Both the position numbers and the translations under genes were made by a program. The notes beneath the pieces were generated by a model that had not been told where the DNA came from, searched no databases, and saw nothing but the letters and a program-made list of their open reading frames with translations. Shown one piece after another: positions 1 to 10,448 of a stretch of DNA of 64,000 nucleotides. Origin of the DNA: Salvelinus alpinus (taxonomy: Eukaryota > Chordata > Actinopteri > Salmoniformes > Salmonidae); NCBI RefSeq assembly GCF_045679555.1, contig NC_092096.1:29396364-29460363 (forward strand). The letters are read 5' to 3'. Positions within the stretch are counted from its first letter, which is position 1; each line of letters begins with the position of its first letter.

Positions 1-107
1 GAAGCACTTTAATTGCTTAAAAAGTTAACGTTTTAGTCTATCATGTAACGAAATAGACTAGTCTTGACACCGAGTGATGTTCAACACACTCTGCAGTTAG
101 TACTCAC

Positions 108-1374
108 TGTATTTAACAATCCCTTGCATCTTCTCCCACACTTTGTATTGAAGTGAGCCCAGGTACTTGGCCACATCGATGAGTGCTCCCAGGACCATAA
201 CTGGGTCCTGCAGTGTGCTAGACTGAGCACTATACAGCCAGAAAAAGTAGGAGTTAGTACTCATCATGTAATGGTCTGTAGACAGTGAAACCACCAGGGG
301 TTGTAATGTACTCACCTTCTCACTGTCTGCTTGCATTTCTGGAGAAAAAACATATCCTCCAAAGCCATCTCCTCCTCCACGGCTCTGATTGTGTCAGAGA
401 GGGAGGCCAGGGTTCTGTCCATCTCCCTCATACTCTGCCTCAACATCTCACTCTTACTCTCCTCCTCCTCTTTCAGAGCTGCAAGCCTAGCAGCCTCTTC
501 AGCTTGGAGGAAATGGTGGAGCGTCTCAAACTCCTCATGAATCCTCTTTGCCACAAACCGGGCCTGGATCTGAAATGAGACCTTTGTTAGGATTGTGTGT
601 TAACATATGAGAGATTTTGATTTCATACTATGACCAACCACCAACATTACCTGAATGTGTGTCACTGTATTTTCATAGTTTTGCTTCATTTTGTCAAAAG
701 CTTCCCTCTTCACTTGCAAACAAGTAAGCACAGACTTCATCTCCTCCTACAAAGAACATTAAAAAGACAATTGGACTAAGAATAAACAAAACATATCAGT
801 TCTTCAAAAGGCAAACAGTTGCAGAAGGCATAAAACAGATTAGCTCAAACTCCCAGCATTTTCCCCATTACCTTCATGTTCACCTCTGAACTCATAAAAT
901 GCTATCTAGAGAACTCAATTTATATTTATAGGGCTGCCTATCACAACACCAGATTACCTTCATGTCGCCTATAGCCTCTCCCACCGGGCAGCACTCATGG
1001 TTTTTATGTTTCCTGGAGGTGTGACAGACCACACAGATGGGCTCCTTGTCCTGCAGACAGAACAGCTTCAGCCTCTCCCCGTGAAGGGAGCACAGCTCAC
1101 CCGGTTCACACAGCTCTCCTGTAGGCCCAAGCGCTCCACTCTCCTGGATGTAGGAGTCACACAGGTTCTTTAGGGTGAGGCTGGCCACCGGCTCATCCAC
1201 AAACTCCCTCCTACAGAGAGGGCAGTCCCGGGCTGACCCCTTCCCAGACCAGTACTGCTGTAAGCAGGCTGCACAGAAACTGTGGCTGCACTTGAGGACC
1301 ACGGGATCCCTGAAGATGTCACAGCACACAGAGCAACAGAGGTCCTCCTCTGGGAGAGAGAATCGGGCAGCCAT
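108..1374 (-). CDS. TRIM35-like RING/B-box/coiled-coil protein, 3' part outside window
   Basis: Probable RING E3 ubiquitin ligase of the fish TRIM35/NF7-like family. Coding exons read from canonical splice sites: 1374-958 (417 nt), 746-651 (96 nt), 569-316 (254 nt) and 229-108 (122 nt), with phases 0, 0, 2 and 1. They give about 296 codons; the PRY/SPRY exon must lie left of base 1. The start is the ATG before [10 protein letters not shown], just ahead of the RING; an ATG 27 codons upstream is in frame but lies beyond a likely splice acceptor. The RING has C14, C17, C29, H31, C34 and C37, then a CPLC pair. A B-box 2 (CSLH...CVVCH...H) and a coiled coil follow. The last exon carries the family signature [13 protein letters not shown]. 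Odd feature: the family's 23-nt micro-exon is not separate, and the 254-nt exon equals 231 + 23. Family and frame are secure; the exact paralogue and target are unknown. Confidence 0.85.
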
Positions 1375-1438
1375 GCCTTCTTCACACGAAAGTGACTCCT
1401 CCTCTGGAAGGGAATGTAGGGCAAAGGGACACACAGAG

Positions 1439-1720
1439 CTGTAGGTATTAGACAAACACAGAGCCAGCCCTTGTTGGTGTTATAGTTAGCTAATGGCCTC
1501 TGTAAGGTACAGTATTTACTTTAAATTTACCTAGCTAACTATTTGGGCTCAACAACATACTGTCTGAACTTCAAAATAGCCATACTTACTGCCTAGGTCA
1601 AGTCGATGTTTAGTTTGGGAGTGCAGACTCGTCTACAGGGGACAGCGACCAAACACACGTAACTAGCTCCTTGTTTTATCTGCGACGCCAAGACCTGTTT
1701 TGACTTCCTTCTTCCTGTTA
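1439..1720 (-). promoter_or_regulatory. candidate 5' UTR exon and promoter of left TRIM gene
   Basis: Upstream of the left TRIM start codon there is a good splice acceptor (CCTACAG, minus strand, cut at 1439/1438) and a good donor (GCA|GTAAGT, exon end at 1590). This suggests a non-coding first exon at about 1590-1700 and an intron at 1589-1439. Purine-rich ETS-like motifs (ACAGGAAG, AGGAAGT) lie at about 1703-1722 on the minus strand. No TATA box is evident. Inferred from motifs only. Confidence 0.4.
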
Positions 1721-2263
1721 TGGTGTGACACATCATTATGGGGGTGGAGCCAGGCAGGCCATTCTTTAACACTTTACCACCAGTTCCACTTCGTGTTCAC
1801 ATTGGTTTCATTATTTGGTGGTACTTGACTGTTACTCCATTGTTTGTGTTTGTTGTCATTGTTGACTTTCTAAACAAATTATTTATTCATATTAAAAGTA
1901 ATGTTTCACTAATGAGTTGTAATGCCATGAGCACTACAAATACATCATATAAATCAACTACTATTTGAATGCTAATGTCATAGCCGTGGGATGTATTTAC
2001 TCCGTTGATATTTACATTTTAGTTGTATGCCCACTCTTTGTCTATAGGCCCATTTTGCAGTGTGGCATTGAGCAAAAGTGATCTCTACTGTATAGTAGTT
2101 GGAGATCCCGGTTTAGTGGTGAATATTTGTAATGGTAGCAAATTGAAACTTTATTTTATAATGTGTAAATGAATTAAATGAGCTAAACTCACTTAAATAA
2201 TTAGGAAGGTCCATTCAGTTAAATAAAAAAGCACAACATGAAATGCAATAGACACTTTTAATA

Positions 2264-2269
2264 TTTATT
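2264..2269 (-). terminator. polyadenylation signal for complete TRIM gene
   Basis: AATAAA on the minus strand about 265 nt after the stop codon of the complete TRIM gene, the first clear one downstream of the SPRY exon. It would give a short 3' UTR. The roughly 500 bp between here and the left TRIM promoter is AT-rich and shows no other feature. Confidence 0.45.
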
Positions 2270-2533
2270 TAGATAATTGACTGTACTTTACACATTTTAC
2301 ATAATGTAACAACTGCTTTAAACACTCGTACAAGCATTATGAGATAGAAAGTTGTTACCATATAGAAGGTATATATGCATTCCATTGGCATCAATTAGAC
2401 ACTACTTATAACCATAGTATGCTTTGTGTTGAGGCAAGTCTTACATCTATTTACATGGAGCTGGATTCAACTAAAGTTCACAGAATGGGGTCCCTCTAGT
2501 TGATACATGTTAGTAGATATTTGTCCCCACATA

Positions 2534-4748
2534 TTATAAACCTGGCAACCTGTCTCCACTCATGTTTATATTCTGCCCAAAGTTGGGGCTAACTGACAAA
2601 AGGCGCAGTGGGACAAACTGATTGGTACTGTAGAAGTATGGGAACACTTTTTCAGTGAATGTATCATTGAAGGTGTACAGAATAGTGCTCTTAGTGGGAT
2701 CAGAGAATGTCAGCTCCCCCTGGTCACAGTCCAGACGTACTCTGATCACTCGTGGGCTCTCATCCAGCTTGATCTGGATGCGTGGTTTTACACATACTCT
2801 GTATTTCCCACTAATATATCTGATGCTCCACAATCCGCTCTGAGGCTCCATTTTGAGTGGCTTGTTGCGCACAATTGACTCTTTGGTTACTCCCAGGGTC
2901 CAGTTATCACTTTCTCCTACCTCTACATCCCAAAAATGTCTGCCTTTACTGTAACCTTCAGAATCCAACACTCCCATTTTTAGCCTCTCAGGATTTTCTG
3001 GAAGGTCCTGCCTCTCCTCAATGTATGTCACAGTGGTCAGGTCATGAGTCAGTTTGAGCCTTGCAGACACTGTGTTTGGATCCATGGTCACCGAAGCTTA
3101 AGGGGAAAGTTCCTTGTACTTTAATATTGTACTTTAATACTGAAGTGTGTGGGTGTGTTGGGAGATAAAAACCATTTCAAATAACTATTGAAAAAATACA
3201 TGTATTTCCAAAGTATTGTGGCCTTATTTGCTACAGTAAGATAGTCAAGATATTAAAAAACAACATTTGTGAAAAACTTGGACTTACTATAGTAAACGAT
3301 CCCAAGCATCTTCTTCCAGACCTTGAATTTCAGAGATCCCACATGCTTGGCTATGTCAATGAATGCTCCTGACACTACCTCAGCATCTGCAGTGTCTGTT
3401 GCTGTGGATTCGGCTCTATGGGAATAATAAACATCAGTGCTGTTGTAAATGGAGCGTAACATGTATTTAGTAGGGATGAAATGGGACTTAATTTACAACA
3501 TACCTATTAAGTATGACCTTGTAATTCTACAAAAAGAAGGACATATGTCACTATGTTATATCAGATGACACTGAGATAATTGAAAAAAAACTCACAGAGG
3601 AATAAATAATTTACAGTTGTGAAATTATTCACCAGCAATTTCCGACCTGGTTGAGAATTTCAAGGCGTTATACGACATTTGACTGCAGCCTAGCAGTGTG
3701 ACGCTTGCGTCTTTTGGACGAACATCAGTTTTTGCAGTGAGTTCATGAGCTCATGTTGGGAATTTACATCTTTGTAATTTAAAAAATCTTTACCCTTACC
3801 TGAAGGAATGTGATAGTGTCAACATCCATGTCCTTGATCATCTGAATAGTCTCTATTAGGGTTGAAATCTGCTTGGTCAAAGGCTCAGCTCTTTTTCGCA
3901 TCACTTGACATTTCTGTTGCTCCTCCTTTCTCAGGGCAGCTATCCTGGCTGTCTCTTCATCTTCCAGGAACTGGTGGAGTTTCTTAAACTCCTCCCTTAT
4001 CTGCTCCTCTCCACACTGGGCTTGACCCTAATAGACAAGATTAAACTTGAACACCGCTCAAATGTTTCCATATTTAAAAACACATTTTTTTAATGACAGA
4101 TACCTGTATATGCGCCTCCCAGGTTGAATGGCACATCCTAGCTGTGTTCATGTTTTCTAATTCCTTCTTCAAAGTGGAACTCACACGCTGGATTTCACTC
4201 TAAATATAAATTAAAAGGGATTATTGTAAACCTGGTAAAAACCAAACCAGCCTTTAATCCAGCCAGTCACTCTCTACTCAGTCGCATAATGACATTGAAA
4301 TGACCAGTTAAAATAAAAGCAAAGGGAACAGATACTTTCACAAACTGACCTTCAAATCAGGCAGAGCCTCCTCAATGGGACAGCAGTCATGGCCTTTATG
4401 TTTCTTTGATATGTGACAGACAACACATATGGGCTGCTTGTCATCAAAACAGAAGAGTTTGAGTTTCTCTATGTGCAGCTGGCAGATATCCTGAGATCCT
4501 TTCTCGTTTTCACTCCCTCTCTGGAACGATTCACAGAGACTCTTTAAGACCAAACTTTGGCTTGGTTGCTCTATTGAACACTCTTTACTGCATACAGGAC
4601 ACAGCAGATTGTCCATATCCTTCCAGTATTTCTGAAGACACTCCTCACAGAAGCTGTGGCTGCATTTGAGGACGACAGGGTTGCTGAATATGTCACTACA
4701 CACGGGACAAGAGAGGTGTTTCTCCAGGAGAGACAAGCTGGCTGCCAT
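2534..4748 (-). CDS. TRIM35-like E3 ubiquitin ligase, complete (478 aa, six coding exons)
   Basis: Complete tripartite-motif gene. Coding exons: 4748-4350 (399 nt), 4199-4104 (96), 4027-3800 (228), 3526-3504 (23), 3415-3288 (128) and 3096-2534 (563 with stop). All have AG/GT borders and join in frame to 478 codons. The C3HC4 RING has C14, C17, C29, H31, C34, C37, C50 and C53. B-box 2 uses C89, H92, C100, D103, C108, C111, H117 and H120. Exons 2 and 3 encode the coiled coil; the micro-exon encodes NYKVILN. The final exon is PRY/SPRY with the LDPNTV-type start (MDPNTV), [21 protein letters not shown] and [10 protein letters not shown]. The family acts as RING E3 ligases, with SPRY choosing the partner, often in antiviral or inflammatory signalling; the target here is unknown. 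No disabling mutation was seen. The gene is in tandem and same strand with the left TRIM gene about 1.1 kb downstream. Confidence 0.9.
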
Positions 4749-4896
4749 TATAATGTATCACTCAGTGTGCTATTCTGTCTTGGTCAAGGTTAAAATACAT
4801 AAAGCAAGTTAACAGGGTTGTGGCTCAAGGGGCAGGTTATACTGGTTATAAAGGTATGACACAGACTAAAACTCCACCCACAGTTACGTTTTCATA

Positions 4897-4912
4897 TTCC
4901 AGGAAATGAAAC
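4897..4912. promoter_or_regulatory. GAS-like and IRF-like motif pair upstream of complete TRIM gene
   Basis: TTCCAGGAA at 4897-4905 fits the STAT/GAS consensus TTCNNNGAA. It overlaps AAATGAAA (4904-4911), which fits the IRF core AANNGAAA. The pair lies about 150 bp upstream of the TRIM start codon, where interferon control would be expected for an immune TRIM. Short motifs of this kind also occur by chance. Confidence 0.4.
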
Positions 4913-5352
4913 CAAAACCAAAACCAGAACTATCACATTTCCCTCTGCATCCTGGCAGGAATGCAGATGTGTGTAGTGTACCAACCAACAATAATGAATG
5001 ATCTAACACACACTAGAGGGATATAAAACAACAATAAAAAATATGTTAAATCAAACAAGTAATGACTTTACCACTAGATGTCAGTAGGTATCCAGCCATT
5101 GCAATGAGTAACAGTTATTACTGTGAAAAGCATTGCAAAACAACATTGTAGACTGCCGGTAAAGACATGGCAGTATTGCTTAATAGTGTATAAGTATACA
5201 GACATGGTCACCCAATGAGATATGCTGTTATTACATGTAATGTACTTTCAAATCTAGTTGGAAAATAGTCCATTTACTTTGAACCTGTCCTTCAACACAC
5301 CAAGGTACATCCTACTAACAAACAATTCCTCGACTAAATGCTATTACAGTCG

Positions 5353-5371
5353 CTCTCTCTCTCTCTCTCTG

Positions 5372-5402
<31 letters not shown>

Positions 5403-5403
5403 G

Positions 5404-5476
<73 letters not shown>
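5353..5476. repeat. (CT)n microsatellite with GTCTCT interruptions
   Basis: About 124 bp of pyrimidine dinucleotide repeat. The shorter tracts at 8049-8082 and 9412-9427 are the matching sites in the duplicated blocks, so this tract has expanded in copy 1. ORFs made of Ser-Leu or Arg-Glu here are artefacts. Confidence 0.95.
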
Positions 5477-5477
<1 letters not shown>

Positions 5478-5529
5478 AGATGGAGTGACAGGCAGGCAGA
5501 GTGATGAAGGCAGGCTTAGTGTTGTTCAC

Positions 5530-6132
5530 ATGTATTTTTCATTCTTATCTTGACCATTTTCCCCATCCATCAGTATATCCTTTAAATTATTGTAATGGTT
5601 GGATTTCACAATGTGTTGCCTCTTTGAAACGTCAATAAGGCATTATGTGTTGAAGTGAATTCTTCAATCTGGACTCTGTTGTTTCAGATCAAAATGATGT
5701 CATTTCAAGTTTGCATTTTAAGTGTTCAGTTTAGAGTCCACTTGGGTTTGAATGTCTGTCTCGGTATAGATCTTCTGTATAAACTACTGTGTACTATATT
5801 CTCTGTGTAGATTGATATCCTCATCTAGTTGTGAGAACTTGAAATGGCAGTAGATGCAAAAAATGTATGTTTAAGAGAGTTCAATTCAATTGAACAAGTT
5901 GGAAGGACATTGGGAAAACAATATTCAATTGATATGGACAGCACAACATGGGATTGGATGTATTCATATTTATTATGAAGAATGCACATACTGAATACAC
6001 TAACATAATAAACTGCATTATACAGAATCTGTTGACCAGACATAACAATGATTCTGTATCAATTTATAATATAATTTATAGTAATGATTTAATAAGATAA
6101 TATATACTTTATATTATACACTCACACACACA
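5530..6132. other. AT-rich unique spacer, no gene recognised
   Basis: Between the CT tract and the Tc1-like element the sequence is AT-rich, with frequent stops in all frames and no splice-flanked ORF or repeat I could name. It ends in a short ACACACAC run next to the transposon target TA. Confidence 0.5.
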
Positions 6133-6134
6133 TA

Positions 6135-7605
6135 CAGTGCATTCGGAAAGTATTCAGACCTCTTGACCTTTTTCCACATTTTGTTACGTTACAGCCTTAT
6201 TCTAAAATGGATTAAATTACGACCCTTTCCAATGAGACTCGAAATTGAGCTCAGGTGCATCCTGTTTCCATTGATCATCCTTGAGATGTTTCTACAACTT
6301 GATTGGAGTCCACCTGTGGTAAATTCAATTGATTGGACATGATTTAGAAAAGCACACATCTGTCTGTATAAGGTCCCACAGTTGACAGGTCATGTCAGAG
6401 CAAAAACCAAGCTAGAAGGAATTGTCTGTAGAGCTCCGAGACAGGATTGTGTTGAGGCACAGATCTGGGGAAGGGTACCAAAACATGTCTGCAGCATTGA
6501 AGGTCCCCAAGAACACAGTGGCCTCCATCATTCTTAAATGAAAGAAGTTTGGAACCACCAAGACTCTTCCTAGAGCTGGCCACCCAACCAAACTGAGCAA
6601 TTGGGGGAAATGGGCCTTGGTCAGGGAGGTGACCAAGAACCCGATGGTGACTCTGAAAGAGCTCCAGAGTTCCTCTGTAGACATGGGAGAACCTTCCAGA
6701 ATGACAACCATCTCTGCAGCACTCCACCAATCAGGCCTTTATGGTAGAGTGGCCAGACGGAAGCCACTCCTCAGTAAAAGGCACATGACAGCCCGCTTGG
6801 AGTTTCCCAAAGGGCACCTAAATGACTCTCAGACTATGAGAAACAAGATTCTCTGGTCTGATGAAACCAAGATTAAACTCTTTGGCCTGAATGCCAAGCG
6901 TCTCGTCTGGAGGAAACCTGGCACCATCCCTACGGTGAACCATGGTGGTGGCAGCATCATGCTGTTGGGATGTTTTTCAGCGGCAGGGACTGGGAGACTG
7001 AGGATTGAGGGAAAGATGAACGGAGCAAAGTATAGAGAGATCCTTGATGAAAATCTGCTCCAGAGCGCTCAGGACCTCAGACTGGGGTGAAGGTTCACCT
7101 TCCAACAGGACAACGACCCTAAGCACACAGTCAAGACAATGCAGGAGTGGCTTCGGGACAAGTCTCTGAATGTCCTTGAGTGGCCCAGCCAGAGCCCAGA
7201 CTTGAACCTGATCGAACATCTCTGGAGAGACCTAAAAATAGCTTTGCAGCGACGCTCCCAATCCATCCTGACAGAGCTTGAGAGGATCTGCAGAGAAGAA
7301 TGGGAGAAACTCCCCAAAATGCAGGTGTGCCAAGCTTGTAGCGTCATATCCAAGAAGACTCAAGGCTGTAATCACTGCCAAAGGTGCTTCAACAAAGTAC
7401 TGAGTAAAGGGTCTGAATACTTATGTAAATGTGATATTTCAGTTTTTAATTTGTAATACATTTGCAAACATTTCTAAAACCTGATTTTGCTTTGTCATTA
7501 TGGGGTCTTGTGTGTAGGTTGATGAGGGAAGAAAACAATTTAAGGCTGTAACGTTAACAAAATTTGGAAAAAGTCAAGGGGTCTGAATACTTTCCGAATG
7601 CACTG
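6135..7605 (+). mobile_element. Tc1-like DNA transposon, near full length (1471 bp)
   Basis: The element starts CAGTGCATTCGGAAAGTATT and ends with the reverse complement of that sequence, both next to TA (6133-6134, 7606-7607), the Tc1/mariner target duplication. The transposase frame spans most of the interior on the plus strand. It is one of the commonest salmonid Tc1 families. It sits between the TRIM 5' flank and the second segmental repeat block. Confidence 0.95.
6392..7456 (+). pseudogene. Tc1-like transposase, inactivated by three in-frame stops
   Basis: One reading frame holds nearly the whole transposase from ATG 6392. It is interrupted only by TAG at 6413-6415, TGA at 6539-6541 (expected TGG) and TGA at 7088-7090. 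Recognisable parts are an N-terminal paired-like helix-turn-helix (ELSVELRDRIV), ILWSDETKIKLFG around the first catalytic Asp, FQQDNDPKHT around the second, and WPSQSPDLNLIEHLW with the last acidic residue. No frameshift was noticed, so decay is by point mutation and the copy is not very old. It could be mobilised by an enzyme supplied elsewhere because its ends are intact. Confidence 0.9.
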
Positions 7606-7654
7606 TATGCAGCTGTCACCTTTCCAATATCTCTTAGGAAATATATGGTACAGA

Positions 7655-8625
7655 CTAGCGTGACATAAAACGACAACAATCGTAGTAACAAAAAAATCTA
7701 TTCCATCTAGTGAAGTACCTACTAGTACCTGTGTTGTGAGAACAGTACTTTACCACTAGATATCAGTAAGTATCCAGACATTGCAACGAGCAACCGTTAT
7801 TACTGTGAAACACATTGCAAAACTATATTGTAGACTGTTACTTACTGCTGGTAAAGACATGGTAGTATTACTTAATAGGGTATAAATATACAGACATGGT
7901 CATCCAATGAGATATGCTGTTATTATTATTATGTTATTACTTTTAATTCTAGATGACAAATTGTCCTAAATATGTCAGACACGAAGGGTTACTGTCATTT
8001 TATTAGCAAGCAATTCCAACAGCCTCAACTAAATGTTATTGTCTCCAGTCTCTCTCTTTCTCTCTCTGTCTCTCTCTCTAGATGGAGAGTGGCAGGTAGG
8101 CAGTGCGACGGACGCAAGCTTAGTGATTATTTCTCCCATACTGTCCAACATTCTCTCAGTTAGCCAGGCAACTTGGGGCCTTATTGGGGCTCCAAGTTGA
8201 CAGTACAGGGGACAGACTCTTTTCACACAACTTCGAAACAAAGTGATTTTCGTAGCAGGTTAGGGCAGCATTTTTGTCTCCTAACCTGCTACATTAATTA
8301 TCCTAAACTGCTGAGTAAGTTCTCCTAACCTGCAGCAAAAAAGTCACTTCCTAATGGAAGTGGTGAAAAGAGTGTTTTTCCACAGTACAAAGTGAGTGTG
8401 CGGTGCACTTCCCCAAGGGTTCTGGGGAGAGGAGAGGGTGCTGGTTCCCCGTGCCTGTCCCAAAATGTCCTCTTCTTCTTAAGCTGACAGCACTGTATGA
8501 GAGTTTGCTGAGCACTGCCCAGCGTTGTAGTCAAGTTCCTAACCTGGACTCGAGTACTACAACACTGGCACTGCTCCCAAGTGTTCTGTGAGAGAACAGA
8601 GTGCTGGGGCCCAGTGTCTGTCCCT
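7655..8625. repeat. segmental repeat block, copy 2
   Basis: The left part (7655-8150) matches 4985-5525, and the whole block matches about 9090-10345 once the LTR at 9756-10099 is removed. Landmarks are TTACTTACTGCTGGT at about 7837, the GTAGCAGGTTAG/CTAACCTGCTAC inverted pair at 8250-8291, and AGTCAAGTTCCTAACCTGG near 8530. No coding frame is evident. It looks like non-coding duplicated flank. Confidence 0.7.
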
Positions 8626-8779
8626 AAATGCCCTCCTCCTCTTGGTTCGATGTTAGAATTGATCAACGAGGCGATGTAAGTTGTGATGGCTTGCTGGATC
8701 AAAGTACAGGTTGATAGTGTTGAAATGGACTCCACCCACAATGACCAGCAGTTTCTATATGTCATTCCCATTATGGACA

Positions 8780-8792
8780 GTTGCCAGGCAAC
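8780..8792. promoter_or_regulatory. RFX X-box-like palindrome in orphan promoter copy
   Basis: GTTGCCAGGCAAC is an imperfect palindrome close to the RFX X-box consensus. It lies just before AAAACCGAAAC, an IRF-like core, in the promoter-derived start of copy 3. There is no adjacent gene, so function is doubtful. Confidence 0.25.
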
Positions 8793-8882
8793 AAAACCGA
8801 AACTTACAGTCACATTTCACTCTGCCTGGTCCAGACAGAAACTAAGGCTCAGGCTCAGGGGTGTATGCACAATACTACCAAC

Positions 8883-9049
8883 CAGTGGAGGCTGCTGAGG
8901 GGAGGACGGCTCTTAATACTGGCTGGAATGGAGCGGATGTAATGGCATCAAACCATGTGTTTGATGTATTTGATACCATTCCACCTATTCCGCTCCAACC
9001 ATTACCACGAGCCCATCCTCCCCAATTAAGGTGCCACCAACCTCCTGTG
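8883..9049. mobile_element. hAT-type palindromic MITE with perfect 8-bp target duplication
   Basis: Terminal CAGTGGAGGCTGCTGAGGGG and an inverted partner ending CCTCCTGTG enclose an imperfect palindrome. CTACCAAC flanks it exactly at 8875-8882 and 9050-9057. An 8-bp duplication and CAGTG ends indicate hAT mobilisation. Related copies lie at 44422-44567, about 52050-52219 and 54052-54215. Confidence 0.85.
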
Positions 9050-9755
9050 CTACCAACCCACATAATGACAATCTAACAGTCAGATAATAAGTATTGTCTT
9101 GTCAAACCAACTGGTATCCGTATATACGGTAAATATGCAAAGAGAAACAGTTTTTACTGTGAAACATTGCAAAACTACATTGTAGACTGTTACTTACTGC
9201 TGGTGAAGACATGGTAGTATTACTTAATAGGGTATAAGTATACAAACATGGTCACCCAATGAGATATGCTGTTATTATATGTTACATACTTTTAAATCTA
9301 GATGAAAAATTATCCTAAAGTAAATCCAATTTGTTTCAAATATGTCAGAGACCAAGGGTTACTGTCCTTTTATTAGCAAGCAATTCCAACAGCCTCAACT
9401 AAGTTTTTTTTTCTCTCTCTCTCTCTGATGGAGAGTGGCAGGGAGGCAGTGCGACGGACGCAGGCTTAGTGATTCATTATTTCTCTCATACCGTTCAATG
9501 TTCTCCCAGGCAGCCAGGCAACTAGGAGCCTCATTGGGTCTGAGAATGGCTGTCAATCCCCCTAGGTTCTAATGAGCTTGGGCAGTTTGACATGCAGTGT
9601 TCCCTCTTACTATCCTCCCTGGGACTCGTCTCAGTGACGGATGCCTTCTGGAGAGTATCAGGACCCCTCCACCAGTCTCACACCACTATCAGGGCATTAC
9701 AGAGCTGATAGTACATGGGACAGACGAACACGAAGTGATTTTCGTAGCAGGTTAG

Positions 9756-10099
9756 TGTAACGGGTGTCGTCCGGAAGGAAGAGACCACTGCGCAGCCTTA
9801 TTAGAGTTCCACATAATTTAACTAAAACGAATACAACGACCGAACGGCTTCGATGTGCAAACTCCCTGCACACTAACAAAGAACAAGATCCCACACAGAA
9901 AGAGGGTAAAAGGGCAGCCTAAGTATGATCCCCAATCAGAGACAACGATAGACAGCTGCCTCTGATTGGGAACCACACTCGGCCAGAAACAAAGAAATAC
10001 AAAACCTAGAAATACAGAACATAGAATGCCCACCCAAATCACACCCTGAACAAAACAAAATAGAGACATAAAAAGGATCTCTAAGGTCAGGGCGTGACA
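9756..10099 (-). mobile_element. solo LTR-like element (344 bp), target duplication GTTAG
   Basis: Read on the minus strand it begins TGTCACGCCCTGACC and ends GGTGTCGTCCGGAAGG inverted to CCCGTTACA; the ends are TG...CA. GTTAG is duplicated exactly (9751-9755 and 10100-10104). It splits a sequence that is continuous at 8246-8268. It carries the CCAATCAGAGGCAGCTGT segment shared with the LTR-like units at 39072 and 47525. No internal gag/pol is present, consistent with a solo LTR of a Gypsy-like family. Confidence 0.75.
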
Positions 10100-10448
10100 G
10101 TTAGGACAGCATTTTTGTCTCCTAACCTGCTACATTAATTATTAGTGATGCACCGATAGGATATTTTTGGCTGATACCGATATCTGATATTTTCCTTGCC
10201 AAAAAAAAACTGACAGCACAGTATGACAGTGTGCTGAGACTGCCCAGCATTGTAGTCAAGTTCCTAACCTGGATTCGAGTACTACAACACTGGCACTGCT
10301 CCCAAGTGTCCTGTGAGAGAACAGGGTGCTGGTGCCCACTCTATTGATAATGTTATTATCAATTGAGTATAACGGTGTCACATTTATTGCAGCCTCGTAT
10401 AAACCGATTCAATAAGCTATTAATCTGCTGTGCTACAGAGAGAGAGAG

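Larger units (their letters stand above)
4868..5525. repeat. segmental repeat block, copy 1 (5' flank of complete TRIM gene)
   Basis: This stretch, from the TRIM proximal promoter through a CT microsatellite to GGCAGG...GCTTAGTG, recurs in diverged form at about 7655-8150 and 8730-9475. Shared landmarks are the ACTCCACCCAC promoter piece (copies 1 and 3), the ACCACTAGAT...GTATCCAG stretch (copies 1 and 2), the GACATGG...CCAATGAGATATGCTG block and the CT tract followed by GATGGAGTG (all copies). Confidence 0.7.
8730..10345. repeat. segmental repeat block, copy 3 with two insertions
   Basis: Starts with ACTCCACCCACAATG and AAAACCGAAACTTAC, homologous to the proximal promoter of the complete TRIM gene (4870-4960), then runs through the same series as copies 1 and 2. 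A hAT-type MITE (8883-9049) and an LTR (9756-10099) were inserted after duplication. No TRIM exon lies next to the promoter-like start, so this is an orphan 5' flank. The short TGATGCACCGATA piece near 10145 is a separate repeat fragment. Confidence 0.65.

Noticed and set aside
1-107. SPRY exon of the left TRIM gene
   Set aside because: No PRY/SPRY codons in these bases; the exon must lie outside the window.
8325-8813. 162-codon minus ORF
   Set aside because: It lies in duplicated non-coding flank, the counterpart near 10200-10345 is not open, and there is no family signal.
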